NCBI GenBank assembly: GCA_016188625.1
Contig: JACPHL010000115.1
Location: 1-33,153, forward strand
From: Candidatus Rokuibacteriota bacterium
Lineage (GTDB): Bacteria; Methylomirabilota; Methylomirabilia; Rokubacteriales; JACPHL01
Direction: 5' to 3'
Length of the DNA: 33,153 nucleotides
Shown: one piece after another, positions 9,243-16,811 of the stretch
How the letters are laid out: the number at the start of each line of letters is the position of its first letter
How positions within the stretch are numbered: position 1 is the first letter of the stretch
The notes under the pieces: model-generated
Seen by the model: only the letters and a program-made list of their open reading frames with translations
What the model was told of the DNA's origin: nothing
Databases searched by the model: none
Made by a program: the position numbers and the translations under genes

Positions 9243-9346
9243 GGGGGGAGGCAGGCCCCGAAGCCTTTCGCCAGCGGCGAAGCCGGCCTGGCGAAAGGTG
9301 GGCTTCGCCCAGGGCCGTCGGAAGGGGGGCAGAGCCCCCCTCCGAG
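9243..9346 (+). repeat. Dispersed structured repeat, copy B
   Basis: This 104-nt element is nearly identical to copy C (16656-16759) and homologous at both ends to copy A. The inner stem CCTTTCGCC (9264-9272) / GGCGAAAGG (9290-9298) encloses a 17-nt loop; the terminal hairpin is GGGGGGC / GCCCCCC. It ends 6 nt before the lepB ATG and has the same orientation relative to the downstream gene as the other copies. Confidence 0.85.
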
Positions 9347-9352
9347 TTAGAT

Positions 9353-10015
9353 ATGGATCCCGAGGTCAAGCCCGACCCTAAACCGGACGCCGACCCGGAC
9401 GCGACGCCCGCGCCCCGGGCCGCGGTGCGGCGGAAGTCCGTCCTCCGCGAGTACCTGGAGGCGATCCTCATCGCCGTCCTCCTGGCCCTCCTCATCCGCA
9501 CCTTCGTCGTCCAGGCCTTCAAGATCCCCTCCGGCTCCATGATCCCGAGCCTCCAGGTGGGGGACCACATCCTGGTCAACAAGTTCATCTACCGCTTCCG
9601 GGACCCCGGGCGCGGGGACGTCATCGTCTTCAAGTACCCGGTGGACGAATCCCGCGATTTCATCAAGCGGGTGATCGCGGTGGGTGGGGAGGACCTCTAC
9701 ATCAAAGGGCAGGAGGTCTACATCAACTGCCAGCCCCCCGAGACCGGCTGCCGCCCGCTGGAGGAGCCCTGGGCCTACTACGACGAGCGGCCGGTGGCCT
9801 CGGAGACCTTCGGCCCGGTCCACGTCCCCCCCGATGCCTACTTCGTCATGGGGGACAACCGGAACAACAGCCAGGACAGCCGCTTCTGGGGGTTCGTCCG
9901 GCGCGAGAAGGTGAAGGGGAAGGCCTTCATCATCTACTGGTCGTGGGATGGGGAGACGGGCAGTCCGCTCTGGGAGAAGGTCCGGTGGTCGCGGCTGGGG
10001 CGGCTGATCCCCTGA
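9353..10015 (+). CDS. lepB: Signal peptidase I
   Basis: The 220-aa membrane serine protease removes signal peptides from Sec- and Tat-exported proteins. A charged, proline- and aspartate-rich N-terminus (residues 1-30) precedes a single membrane segment (about 34-55). Then come box B with the nucleophile Ser62 in SGSMIPSL, box D with the general-base Lys105 in FIKRVIAVGG, and box E MGDNRNNSQDSR (about 166-177). This is the complete one-membrane-span form. ATG 9353 follows the repeat with no clear Shine-Dalgarno. The gene hemW starts inside its 3' end. Confidence 0.95.
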   Translation: MDPEVKPDPKPDADPDATPAPRAAVRRKSVLREYLEAILIAVLLALLIRTFVVQAFKIPSGSMIPSLQVGDHILVNKFIYRFRDPGRGDVIVFKYPVDESRDFIKRVIAVGGEDLYIKGQEVYINCQPPETGCRPLEEPWAYYDERPVASETFGPVHVPPDAYFVMGDNRNNSQDSRFWGFVRREKVKGKAFIIYWSWDGETGSPLWEKVRWSRLGRLIP

Positions 10016-11196
10016 GCGGGGCGGCGGGGCCGCTCGCCGCGGCGACCCGGGAGGGGCCGGCCGGGACCCCCGGGATCTACCTCCACTGCCTCTTCTGTCT
10101 CCGGCGCTGCCCGTACTGCGACTTCAACGTCGCCCTCTACCGCGAGGACCGGATCGCCCCCTTCCTCGACGCGCTCCACCGCGAGCTCGCCCTCTACGGC
10201 CGGGAGGCCTGGGCGTCCCGGACGGCGGTGGAGAGCCTCTTCTTCGGCGGCGGGACCCCGTCGCTCCTCGAGCCTGCCGCGATCGGGGGCCTGATCGAGG
10301 CCGTGGCGCGGACCTTCCCGGTCCAGCCCGGCGCCGAGATCACCCTGGAGGCGAACCCCGAGCGGCTCACCCGCGAGCGGCTCCTGGGCTACCGGGCCGC
10401 AGGCGTCACGCGCCTCTCCCTCGGCGTCCAGGCCCTGGACGACCGGGTCCTCGCCCGGCTGGGGCGCGGGCACACGGCCGAGGAGGCCCGCCGGGCCTTC
10501 GGGGCGGCGCGGGCAGCCGGCTTCGCCGCGGTGAGCGTGGACCTCCTCTACGCCTGCCCGGGCCAGGATCTCGCCGGATGGGGCCGGGGCCTCGCGGAGG
10601 TGGTCGGCTGGGGCCCGGAGCACCTGTCGTGCTACGCCCTGACCCTCGAGCCGGGGACCGCCTTCGCCCGGCGCCCCCTCCAGGACCTGCCCGACGAGGA
10701 GACCCAGCTCGCCCAGTACCGGGCCATGGTGGAGGGGCTCGGGGCGGCCGGCTACGAGCAGTACGAGATCTCCAACTTCGCCCGGCCCGGCCACCGCTCG
10801 GTCCACAACCAGCGCTACTGGCGCGGGGAGGAGTACCTGGGCCTGGGGCCGGGCGCCCATTCCTTCCTCGGGGCCGTCCGCTTCGCCAACCTCCGCTCCC
10901 AGCTCCGCTACCGCGCCCGGCTCGACGCCGGCCTCCTGCCCATCGAGTCGTGGGAGCGCCTGAGCCCGGCCCAGCGCCTCGGCGAGCGGATCGTCTTCGG
11001 GCTCCGGCTCGCCGAGGGGATCCCCCGGACGTGGCTCGCCGAGGGCTTCGCCGCCGCGCCCGCGACCCTCGAGCGGCTCCTCGCCCGCTACGGCGAGGCC
11101 GGCCTCCTCCTGGCCGAGGGGGAGCGGGTCCGCCTGACCGAGGCCGGGCGCCTCCTCGCCGACGCCATCGGCGCGGATCTCCTCCCCGCGGCTTGA
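9985..11196 (+). CDS. hemW: HemW-like radical SAM protein (coproporphyrinogen III oxidase-like)
   Basis: The product of about 403 aa contains the radical-SAM cluster motif CLRRCPYC (C-x3-C-x2-C) followed by DFN. It also has FFGGGTPSLLEP, EANPERLT, RLSLGVQALDD, and the HemW signature YEQYEISNFARPGHRSVHNQRYW. HemW binds heme and is thought to insert it into respiratory proteins; it is not a true coproporphyrinogen dehydrogenase. The usual HIPWC before the first cluster cysteine reads HCLFC here, giving an extra cysteine. GTG 9985 was chosen for its GGAGAAGG a few bases upstream; it overlaps lepB by 31 nt. The precise start is uncertain, as there is no ATG between lepB and the domain. Confidence 0.87.
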   Translation: MVAAGAADPLSGAAGPLAAATREGPAGTPGIYLHCLFCLRRCPYCDFNVALYREDRIAPFLDALHRELALYGREAWASRTAVESLFFGGGTPSLLEPAAIGGLIEAVARTFPVQPGAEITLEANPERLTRERLLGYRAAGVTRLSLGVQALDDRVLARLGRGHTAEEARRAFGAARAAGFAAVSVDLLYACPGQDLAGWGRGLAEVVGWGPEHLSCYALTLEPGTAFARRPLQDLPDEETQLAQYRAMVEGLGAAGYEQYEISNFARPGHRSVHNQRYWRGEEYLGLGPGAHSFLGAVRFANLRSQLRYRARLDAGLLPIESWERLSPAQRLGERIVFGLRLAEGIPRTWLAEGFAAAPATLERLLARYGEAGLLLAEGERVRLTEAGRLLADAIGADLLPAA

Positions 11197-11220
11197 CAAG
11201 CCCGCTCGGGGGTTGTTACT
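11193..11220 (+). promoter_or_regulatory. Promoter of the hrcA operon
   Basis: A perfect -35 box TTGACA at 11193-11198 overlaps the hemW stop and is followed after 16 nt by a weak -10, GTTACT, at 11215-11220. The CIRCE operator starts 7 nt further on, so it would lie at or just after the transcription start. Confidence 0.6.
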
Positions 11221-11227
11221 TTCTCCA

Positions 11228-11254
11228 TGAGCACTTCCCGTGGTGGAGTGCGAA
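11228..11254 (+). promoter_or_regulatory. CIRCE operator (HrcA binding site)
   Basis: TGAGCACTT - 9 nt - GAGTGCGAA matches the CIRCE consensus TTAGCACTC-N9-GAGTGCTAA in 15 of 18 positions with the exact 9-nt spacing. It lies between the promoter and the hrcA start at 11271, as expected for HrcA autoregulation. Confidence 0.9.
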
Positions 11255-11270
11255 CGGGGGAGGGATCGGC

Positions 11271-12317
11271 GTGGTCGAAGCCGAGCTGGGCGAGCGCAGC
11301 CGACAGGTCCTCGAGGCCGTCATCGTGGACTACACCCTGACGGCCGAGCCGGTGGGGTCCCGGGCGGTCTCCCGGAAGTACCACCCTGACCTCTCGCCGG
11401 CGACCATCCGGAACGCCATGGCCGACCTCGAGGAGCTGGGGTATCTCAGCCAGCCCCATCCCTCGGCCGGCCGGGTCCCGACCGACAAGGCCTACCGCTT
11501 CTACGTGGACCGCATGAAGGCCCAGCCCCTGAGCCGCACCGAAGCGACCCGTCTGAACCGGCAGGTGGGCGGGGCCCGGAGCGAGCTGGACGAGCTGATG
11601 GAGCACGCCTCGCTCCAGCTCTCCTCCCTCTCCCGCTACACCGGGGTCGTCCTCGCCCCGCCCCTCAGCCACACGCGCCTGGAGCGGGTGGACCTGCTCC
11701 CGGTGGGGGGGGAGCGGGCCCTGGCGGTCGTCGTGACCGAGACGGGGTGGGTCACCAGCCGGACCATCACCCTCGGCGAGCCGCTCCGGCAGCTCGAGCT
11801 CCGGGAGATCGCCCGGCTGATCACCGAGGGGTTCGGCGGGCTGACCTTCCAGGAGATCCAGGGGCGCCTGGACGACCCGGGGCCGCCCCCCGAGGAGCGG
11901 CTCGGGCGCCTGGCCCTGACCCTGGCCGAGAAGGTCTTCGCGCTCCTCCGCGACCGGAACCTCTACATCGGGGGCGCCATCAACATCCTCGATCAGCCAG
12001 AGTTCGCCGACCTCGACACCATGCGGATGCTCCTCAAGGCCTTCGAGGAGAAGCGCCGGCTCATCGAGCTGTTCTCCTCCCGCGCCGAGGCCGAGGGGGT
12101 CCGGGTCGTCATCGGGTCCGAGAACCCCTACGAGGAGATGCACGAGACGAGCGTCGTGACCGCCGTGTACAAGTACGGGAACCACATCCTCGGGAGCCTG
12201 GGGGTGGTGGGCCCGAGGCGGATGCGGTACGCGAAGGTCGTGGCCCTGGTGGACTACACCGCGAAGCTGGTCAGCCGCCGTCTCGACCGCCTCGCCAGGG
12301 CCGAGCCCTCCGCCTGA
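11271..12317 (+). CDS. hrcA: Heat-inducible transcription repressor HrcA
   Basis: The 348-aa repressor binds CIRCE and represses chaperone genes; its folding depends on GroEL in studied species. The N-terminal winged helix includes VDYTLTAEPVGSRAVSRKY and SPATIRNAMADLEELGYLSQPHPSAGRVPTDKAYRFYVD, the classic HrcA stretch, and the C-terminus has VIGSENPYEEM. GTG 11271 follows GGGGGAGGG at a 6-nt spacing. A CIRCE site is directly upstream, so the operon is probably self-repressed and heat induced. The gene grpE begins 2 nt after its stop. Confidence 0.96.
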   Translation: MVEAELGERSRQVLEAVIVDYTLTAEPVGSRAVSRKYHPDLSPATIRNAMADLEELGYLSQPHPSAGRVPTDKAYRFYVDRMKAQPLSRTEATRLNRQVGGARSELDELMEHASLQLSSLSRYTGVVLAPPLSHTRLERVDLLPVGGERALAVVVTETGWVTSRTITLGEPLRQLELREIARLITEGFGGLTFQEIQGRLDDPGPPPEERLGRLALTLAEKVFALLRDRNLYIGGAINILDQPEFADLDTMRMLLKAFEEKRRLIELFSSRAEAEGVRVVIGSENPYEEMHETSVVTAVYKYGNHILGSLGVVGPRRMRYAKVVALVDYTAKLVSRRLDRLARAEPSA

Positions 12318-12319
12318 TC

Positions 12320-12919
12320 ATGTCCGACGAGTCCCTCGAGGGGCGTCCCTCGGAGGAGGGCGCCTCGCCGGAGCCGCCTGTCCCCTCCCCGGAGGCGCCC
12401 GCGGAGGCGGATGCGCGGGAGCGGCTCCAGGCGGCCCTCGAGGCCAAGGGCCGGGAGGCCGCCGAGCACTACGACCGCTACCTCCGGGCCCTGGCGGACT
12501 TCGAGAACTACAGGCGCCGGGTCCAGCGGGAGCGGGAGGAGTGGACCCGGCTGGCCCAGGAGCGGCTCCTCCGCGATCTCCTCCCCGTCCTCGACAACTT
12601 CGACCGGGCCCTCCAGGTCGATCCGGATCCGGGGCAGCTCCAGGGGTTCGTGGCGGGGATCGAGCTGATCCGCCGCGAGCTCCTCAAGGTCCTGGAGCGG
12701 ATCGGCGTGATCCCCTTCAGCCCCGTGGGCGAGCCCTTCGACCCCCAGCGCCACGAGGCCGTGATGCGGGTGGAGACCACGGAGGTCCCGAGCCAGACGG
12801 TGGTGGAGGAGATCGAGCGGGGGTACCTGCTGGGCGACCGGGTCCTGCGGCCGGCCCGGGTCAAGGTCGCGGTGCATCCCGAGGAGAGCGCCTCGGGCCC
12901 GGGCGGCCCCGGGCCCTAG
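12320..12919 (+). CDS. grpE: Nucleotide exchange factor GrpE
   Basis: The 199-aa co-chaperone releases ADP from DnaK. An acidic, proline-rich N-terminal region of about 40 residues precedes the long helix (RYLRALADFENYRRRVQRE), then LLPVLDNFDRAL, the PVGEPFDPQRHEAV segment and the beta domain ending VLRPARVKVAV. ATG 12320 lies 2 nt after hrcA. The partner gene dnaK is not in this operon; dnaJ follows directly after 3 nt. Confidence 0.95.
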   Translation: MSDESLEGRPSEEGASPEPPVPSPEAPAEADARERLQAALEAKGREAAEHYDRYLRALADFENYRRRVQREREEWTRLAQERLLRDLLPVLDNFDRALQVDPDPGQLQGFVAGIELIRRELLKVLERIGVIPFSPVGEPFDPQRHEAVMRVETTEVPSQTVVEEIERGYLLGDRVLRPARVKVAVHPEESASGPGGPGP

Positions 12920-12922
12920 ACC

Positions 12923-14020
12923 ATGGCCGCCCCCCGCGACTACTACGAGATCCTGGGCGTCCCGCGCACCGCCGACGAGACGGCGCTCAAGAAGGCCTAC
13001 CGGCAGCTCGCCCTGAAGTACCACCCCGACCGGAACCCGGGGGACCGGCAGGCCGAGGAGCGCTTCAAGGAGGTCAGCGAGGCCTACGCCGTCCTCTCGG
13101 ACCCGGAGAAGCGCGCCCAGTACGACCGGTTCGGCCGGGTCGATCTCCCCCCGGGGGTGGACTTCGGCTTTCCCGGCTTCGGCGACCTCTTCGAGGACCT
13201 CTTCGAGGGCTTCCTCGGCGGCCCCCGCGATCGCCGGCCCCGGCCGCGGCGCGGCGCGGACCTCCGCTACGACCTGGAGATCTCCCTCGAGGAGGCGGCC
13301 GAGGGGTTGGAGACCCGGATCCAGATCCCCCGCGCCGAGCCCTGCGGGCGGTGCCGGGGATCGGGGCTCGAGCCGGGGACGCGGAAGGTCACCTGCGCCA
13401 CGTGCGCCGGGCGCGGCCAGATCCGCTACACCCAGGGGTTCCTCACCGTCGCCCGGACCTGCCCCCACTGCGGCGGCGAGGGCGAGCTGAACCGGAGCCC
13501 GTGCCCCGACTGTCGGGGCGAGGGGCGGGTCGGCCGGGAGCACCTGCTCCGGGTCAAGATCCCGGCGGGGATCGAGGACGGCTCCCAGCTTCGCCTCGCG
13601 GGCGAGGGGGAAGCCGGCGCGCGCGGCGGGCCGCCGGGGGATCTCTACGTCGTCGTCCACCTCCGGGAGCACCCCCTCTTCGCCCGGCGCGGCGCCGACC
13701 TCCTCTGCGACCTCCCCGCCACCTTCCCCCAGGCCGCCCTGGGGGCCGAGGTCGAGGTCCCCCTCCTCCGGGGCACGGCCACCCTCCCGATCCCCCCCGG
13801 GACCCAGAACGGCGAGATCCTGCGCCTGCGGGGGAAGGGGATGCCCCACCTGCGCGGGCGGGGGCGGGGCGACGCCTGCTTCCGGGTCCTGGTCGAGGTC
13901 CCCACCGAGCTCACCCCCCGCCAGCGCGAGCTCCTCGAGGAGTTCGAGCGGGCGGGCCAGGAGGGCGGCTCCATGGTCGCCCGCTTCCGCGAGCAGTGGA
14001 AGAAGCTCCTAGGCGGATGA
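12923..14020 (+). CDS. dnaJ: Chaperone DnaJ (type I Hsp40)
   Basis: The 365-aa protein has the complete type I architecture: a J domain with HPD at 34-36, a short G/F-rich linker (about 70-100), four CxxCxGxG zinc repeats (Cys141/144, 158/161, 180/183, 194/197), and the C-terminal substrate-binding domains with LRLRGKGMP. It delivers unfolded proteins to DnaK and stimulates its ATPase. ATG 12923 follows grpE by 3 nt. The gene order hrcA-grpE-dnaJ lacks dnaK, which is usually between grpE and dnaJ. Confidence 0.95.
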   Translation: MAAPRDYYEILGVPRTADETALKKAYRQLALKYHPDRNPGDRQAEERFKEVSEAYAVLSDPEKRAQYDRFGRVDLPPGVDFGFPGFGDLFEDLFEGFLGGPRDRRPRPRRGADLRYDLEISLEEAAEGLETRIQIPRAEPCGRCRGSGLEPGTRKVTCATCAGRGQIRYTQGFLTVARTCPHCGGEGELNRSPCPDCRGEGRVGREHLLRVKIPAGIEDGSQLRLAGEGEAGARGGPPGDLYVVVHLREHPLFARRGADLLCDLPATFPQAALGAEVEVPLLRGTATLPIPPGTQNGEILRLRGKGMPHLRGRGRGDACFRVLVEVPTELTPRQRELLEEFERAGQEGGSMVARFREQWKKLLGG

Positions 14021-14074
14021 GCCACCCGCCTCTTCCTGTCGCCCCCCGCCCGCGGCCCCGGGCGGTGGGGGGGG

Positions 14075-14105
14075 TTGGGGGAGGAGCGACGCCGCTCCCC
14101 CCCAA
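14075..14105 (+). other. GC-rich stem-loop between dnaJ and prmA
   Basis: TTGGGGG (14075-14081), a bulged A, then GGAGCG pairs with CGCTCC followed by CCCCCAA (to 14105), with an ACGC loop: 13 base pairs with one bulge. There is no T-tract, so it is not a standard intrinsic terminator. It begins TTGGGGGAGG like the dispersed repeats and ends 9 nt before the prmA start; it may be a remnant of that family or an RNA processing or stability element. Confidence 0.6.
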
Positions 14106-14114
14106 GGTGGACTA

Positions 14115-14999
14115 GTGAGCGCGCCGACGTTCTGGGCGCTCCGCGTGAGCCTCGCGCCCGGGACCGTCGAGGGCGTGACCAACTTCCTCTGGGAGGCCGG
14201 GGCGAGCGGGGTCATCGAGGAGGCCCCGGGCCCGCTGGCCACGCTGGAGGCCCACTTCCCCCCGGGGACCGATCCCGCCCTGACCGAGACCCGGCTGCTC
14301 GCCTATCTCGACGCCCTCCGGGCCCTGGGGCTCCCCGTGGGGCCGGGCGCCGTCCATGCCCGGCTCGTCCCCGACGAGGCGTGGGCCGAGGCGTGGCGGG
14401 CCCACTTCGTCCCCCGCCGGGTGGGGGAGCGACTCTGGGTCTGCCCGCCTTGGGACCGCCCGCCCGCCGGCCCCGGGGAGGTCGTGGTCGAGATCGACCC
14501 CGGCCGGGCCTTCGGGACCGGCGCCCACGCCACGACCCTCGGGTGCCTCGAGCTCGCCGCCTCGCTCCTCGCCACCACCGCCGGCCCGGCGGTCCTCGAC
14601 GTCGGCACCGGGAGCGGGATCCTCGCCGTCGCCTGCGCCAAGCTCGGCGCGGCCTCCGTGCTGGCGATCGACCTGGATCCCGACGCCGTGCGCGCGGCCG
14701 AGGCCAACGCCCTCCGGAACGGCGTGGCCCGCCAGGTGACGGTCGCCCTCGCCACGCCGGAGGAGCTGGACGGGGTGCGGGTCCCGCTCATCCTGGCCAA
14801 CCTCCTGGCCCCCGCCATCGAGCGGCTGGCCCCCCAGTTCGCCCGTCTCGCCGGGCGCCCGGGCTGGCTCATCGCCGGGGGGGTGTTGACCACGGAGGTG
14901 GGCCCGGTCGAGACCGCCCTGGGGCGCGTCGGCTTTCGCCCCTGCCGGCGGCTCGACCGGGAGGGGTGGGCGACCCTGCTCCTCGCGCGGGACGGGTAG
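14115..14999 (+). CDS. prmA: Ribosomal protein L11 methyltransferase
   Basis: The 294-aa SAM-dependent methyltransferase trimethylates lysines of ribosomal protein L11. The N-terminal substrate domain (1-100) leads to the conserved FGTGAHATT, motif I DVGTGSGILAVACAKLGA, the acidic IDLDPDAVRAAEANA and the catalytic-site ANLLAPAI. Length is normal. GTG 14115 was chosen because it gives the standard WALRVSL start. It lies in the hrcA-grpE-dnaJ-prmA arrangement that is frequent in several phyla. Its stop codon is the left edge of a tandem duplication that includes the archease start. Confidence 0.92.
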   Translation: MSAPTFWALRVSLAPGTVEGVTNFLWEAGASGVIEEAPGPLATLEAHFPPGTDPALTETRLLAYLDALRALGLPVGPGAVHARLVPDEAWAEAWRAHFVPRRVGERLWVCPPWDRPPAGPGEVVVEIDPGRAFGTGAHATTLGCLELAASLLATTAGPAVLDVGTGSGILAVACAKLGAASVLAIDLDPDAVRAAEANALRNGVARQVTVALATPEELDGVRVPLILANLLAPAIERLAPQFARLAGRPGWLIAGGVLTTEVGPVETALGRVGFRPCRRLDREGWATLLLARDG

Positions 15000-15145
15000 G
15001 GGCCGTGGCCCAGGCGGATCCGGGGAGCGCCGGCTTCGAGTACTTCGAGGTCACGGCGGACGTCCCTCCGAGGGATCTAGGGGCCGTGGCCCAGGCGGAT
15101 CCGGGGAGCGTCGGCTTCGAGTACTTCGAGGTCACGGCGGACGTC
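14997..15145 (+). repeat. 68-bp tandem duplication across the prmA stop / archease start
   Basis: Positions 14997-15064 and 15078-15145 are identical except for one base (GCC versus GTC), separated by a 13-nt filler. The period is 81 nt, so the archease frame stays open. Each copy begins TAGGGGCCGTGGCCCAGGCG and contains a GTG start candidate (15005 and 15086). Confidence 0.95.
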
Positions 15146-15523
15146 GGGATCCGCGCCTGGGGGCCGGACGCCCGCGCCGCCTTCTGCCAGTGCGCCCTCG
15201 GGGTCTTCAACCTCATGGTGAGCCTGCCGGAGGTCGAGGCGCGCGAGGCCCGCGAGGTGCGGGCGAGCGGCGAGGGGTACGAGCCGCTCCTGGTGAACTG
15301 GATCAACGAGCTGCTCTACCTCCACGACACCGAGGGGTTCCTCGCGCGTCGCGTCGAGATCCCGGCCTTCGACGCCTCCGGGCTCCGCTCGCTCCTCCAC
15401 GGCGAGCCGCTGGATCCAGCCCGCCATCACCCGGGTCTCCAGGTCAAGGCGGCCACCTTTCACCAGTTGGCCGTGACCGAGGAGGCCGGGCGGTTCGTGG
15501 TCCGCCTCATCGTGGATGTCTGA
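15005..15523 (+). CDS. Archease family protein (RtcB activator) with duplicated N-terminal segment
   Basis: Archease accelerates guanylylation of the RNA ligase RtcB. From GTG 15086 the protein is 145 aa, the family's normal length: GFEYFEVTADVGIRAWG, WINELLYLHDTEGF, VKAATFHQLAV and a C-terminal VRLIVDV that carries the expected acidic metal ligand. The usual HTAD reads VTAD here. From GTG 15005, 5 nt after the prmA stop, it would have a 27-residue N-terminal extension that repeats its own first strand. Both starts have the same local sequence because of the duplication, so which is used is open. No rtcB is in the window. Confidence 0.85.
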   Translation: MAQADPGSAGFEYFEVTADVPPRDLGAVAQADPGSVGFEYFEVTADVGIRAWGPDARAAFCQCALGVFNLMVSLPEVEAREAREVRASGEGYEPLLVNWINELLYLHDTEGFLARRVEIPAFDASGLRSLLHGEPLDPARHHPGLQVKAATFHQLAVTEEAGRFVVRLIVDV

Positions 15524-15732
15524 TGTTTCCGATCAGTAGCGGCGGGCACAATTTACCGTTGCTTTTTTGAAACATTCCCACAGTTCTCCGGTCCTCTTAC
15601 GGGCGCTATAAGCCAAAAGAGACCATAAAATCGAATAGTTGACAAACTGGCGCCAGGCCGGGGCTTCTGGCATCCGGCTTGCTTGTCTCTGCGCTTGGTT
15701 TTCTCTGAGTTCCTTCGGCTGGCCGGGAGGCT
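15524..15732 (+). promoter_or_regulatory. AT-rich intergenic region upstream of lpxC, probable promoter
   Basis: This 209-nt gap is clearly AT-richer than its surroundings. It contains TTGACA at 15639-15644, TAAAAT at 15626-15631, TATAAG at 15607-15612 and a T6 run at 15563-15568. None of the -10-like and -35-like boxes form a well-spaced pair, so the exact promoter is not resolved. The T6 run lacks a convincing stem. GGGAGG just before ATG 15733 serves lpxC. Confidence 0.4.
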
Positions 15733-16647
15733 ATGGAGCTTCAATCGACGATTCGCAAGCAGGTCGGGTGCCAGGGGATCGGCCTTCACACCGGTGAGCC
15801 GGTCCACCTGACCCTTCAGCCGGCCCCGCCCGACAGCGGCGTCCTCTTCCGCCTCCTCCCCCCCGGGGTGGACATCCTGGTGGGCCCTGATGCGCTTCTG
15901 AACGGCCATTACGCCACGACCCTGGGGTGGGACGGGGTCCAGGTCCAGACCGTCGAGCACCTCCTGGCCGCGGTCGCGGCGCTCGGCATCGACAACCTGC
16001 GCGTGGAGGTCGAAGGGGTCGAGCTCCCGGCGATGGACGGGAGCGCCAAGCCGTACGTGGACCTCCTCTACGCGGCGGGGCGGGAGGGGCAGGCCGCTCC
16101 CCGCCGTCCCCTCTACGTGAAGGAGGAGATCCGCGTCGGGGACGACGCGCGCTGGATCCAGATCTCGCCGGCCACCGAGACCCGGATCAGCTACACCCTG
16201 GACCTGGACCACCCCGTGGTGGGGGTCCAGATCGCTTCGTTCGCCCCCACCGAGCGGGTCTTCGTGGAGGAGCTGGCCTCCGCCCGGACGTACGGGTTCC
16301 TCAAGGACGTCGAGCTGCTCCGCCAGCAGGGGCTGGCCCGGGGCGGGTCGCTGGAGAACGCCGTGGTGGTCGGCCAGGAGCGGGTCCTGAACGGCTCGCT
16401 CCGCTTCCGCGACGAGTTCGTCCGCCACAAGATCCTCGACGTGGTCGGGGACCTGGCCCTCCTGGGGCGGCCGGTGGTCGGGCATGTGGTGGCGCGCAAC
16501 GCCGGCCACGCCCTGAACCACCAGCTGGTCCGTGAGGTCCACCGGCGGGCCGCGGGGTGGGAGCGTGGCGTGGTCGCCGCCCTCCACCACCCGGTCGGCC
16601 GCTCCGAGGGCGAGCCGAGACTCCACCCCGGCCTGGCCGCCGTCTAG
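15733..16647 (+). CDS. lpxC: UDP-3-O-acyl-N-acetylglucosamine deacetylase
   Basis: The 304-aa zinc enzyme carries out the first committed step of lipid A synthesis. It has the start QSTIRKQVGCQGIGLHTG, zinc ligand motif VEHLLAAVAALGIDN, the catalytic ELPAMDGSAKPYVDLL, TYGFLKDVELLRQQGLARGGSLENAVV, and the second zinc site RHKILDVVGDLALLGRPV, ending in the NAGHALNHQLV stretch. Its presence means the organism makes a lipid A-type outer membrane. It is separated from the upstream operon by an AT-rich gap and followed within 9 nt by a structured repeat. Confidence 0.97.
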   Translation: MELQSTIRKQVGCQGIGLHTGEPVHLTLQPAPPDSGVLFRLLPPGVDILVGPDALLNGHYATTLGWDGVQVQTVEHLLAAVAALGIDNLRVEVEGVELPAMDGSAKPYVDLLYAAGREGQAAPRRPLYVKEEIRVGDDARWIQISPATETRISYTLDLDHPVVGVQIASFAPTERVFVEELASARTYGFLKDVELLRQQGLARGGSLENAVVVGQERVLNGSLRFRDEFVRHKILDVVGDLALLGRPVVGHVVARNAGHALNHQLVREVHRRAAGWERGVVAALHHPVGRSEGEPRLHPGLAAV

Positions 16648-16655
16648 CCGCCTCT

Positions 16656-16759
16656 TGGGGGAGGCAGGCCCCGAAGCCTTTCGCCAGCGGCGAAGCCGGA
16701 CTGGCGAAAGGTGGGCTTCGCCCAGGGCCGTCGGAAGGGGGGCGGAGCCCCCCTCCGAG
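16656..16759 (+). repeat. Dispersed structured repeat, copy C
   Basis: This 104-nt element is almost identical to 9243-9346. The inner stem is CCTTTCGCC (16677-16685) / GGCGAAAGG (16703-16711), and the terminal hairpin GGGGGGC / GCCCCCC precedes CTCCGAG. It begins 9 nt after the lpxC stop and ends about 50 nt before the DUF4390 gene; a pyrimidine-rich tract follows. Confidence 0.85.
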
Positions 16760-16796
16760 TTTCTCTTTCTCCTTCCTTCCCTTTCGTCGCCGGCGC

Positions 16797-16802
16797 TATA
16801 AT
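16797..16802 (+). promoter_or_regulatory. Perfect -10 box very close to the DUF4390 start codon
   Basis: TATAAT at 16797-16802 is a full sigma-70 -10 hexamer, but only 9 nt separate it from ATG 16812. Transcription would begin within a few bases of the start codon, giving a leaderless or near-leaderless mRNA. No good -35 is visible in the pyrimidine-rich stretch upstream. Confidence 0.5.
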
Positions 16803-16811
16803 GATTGATCC

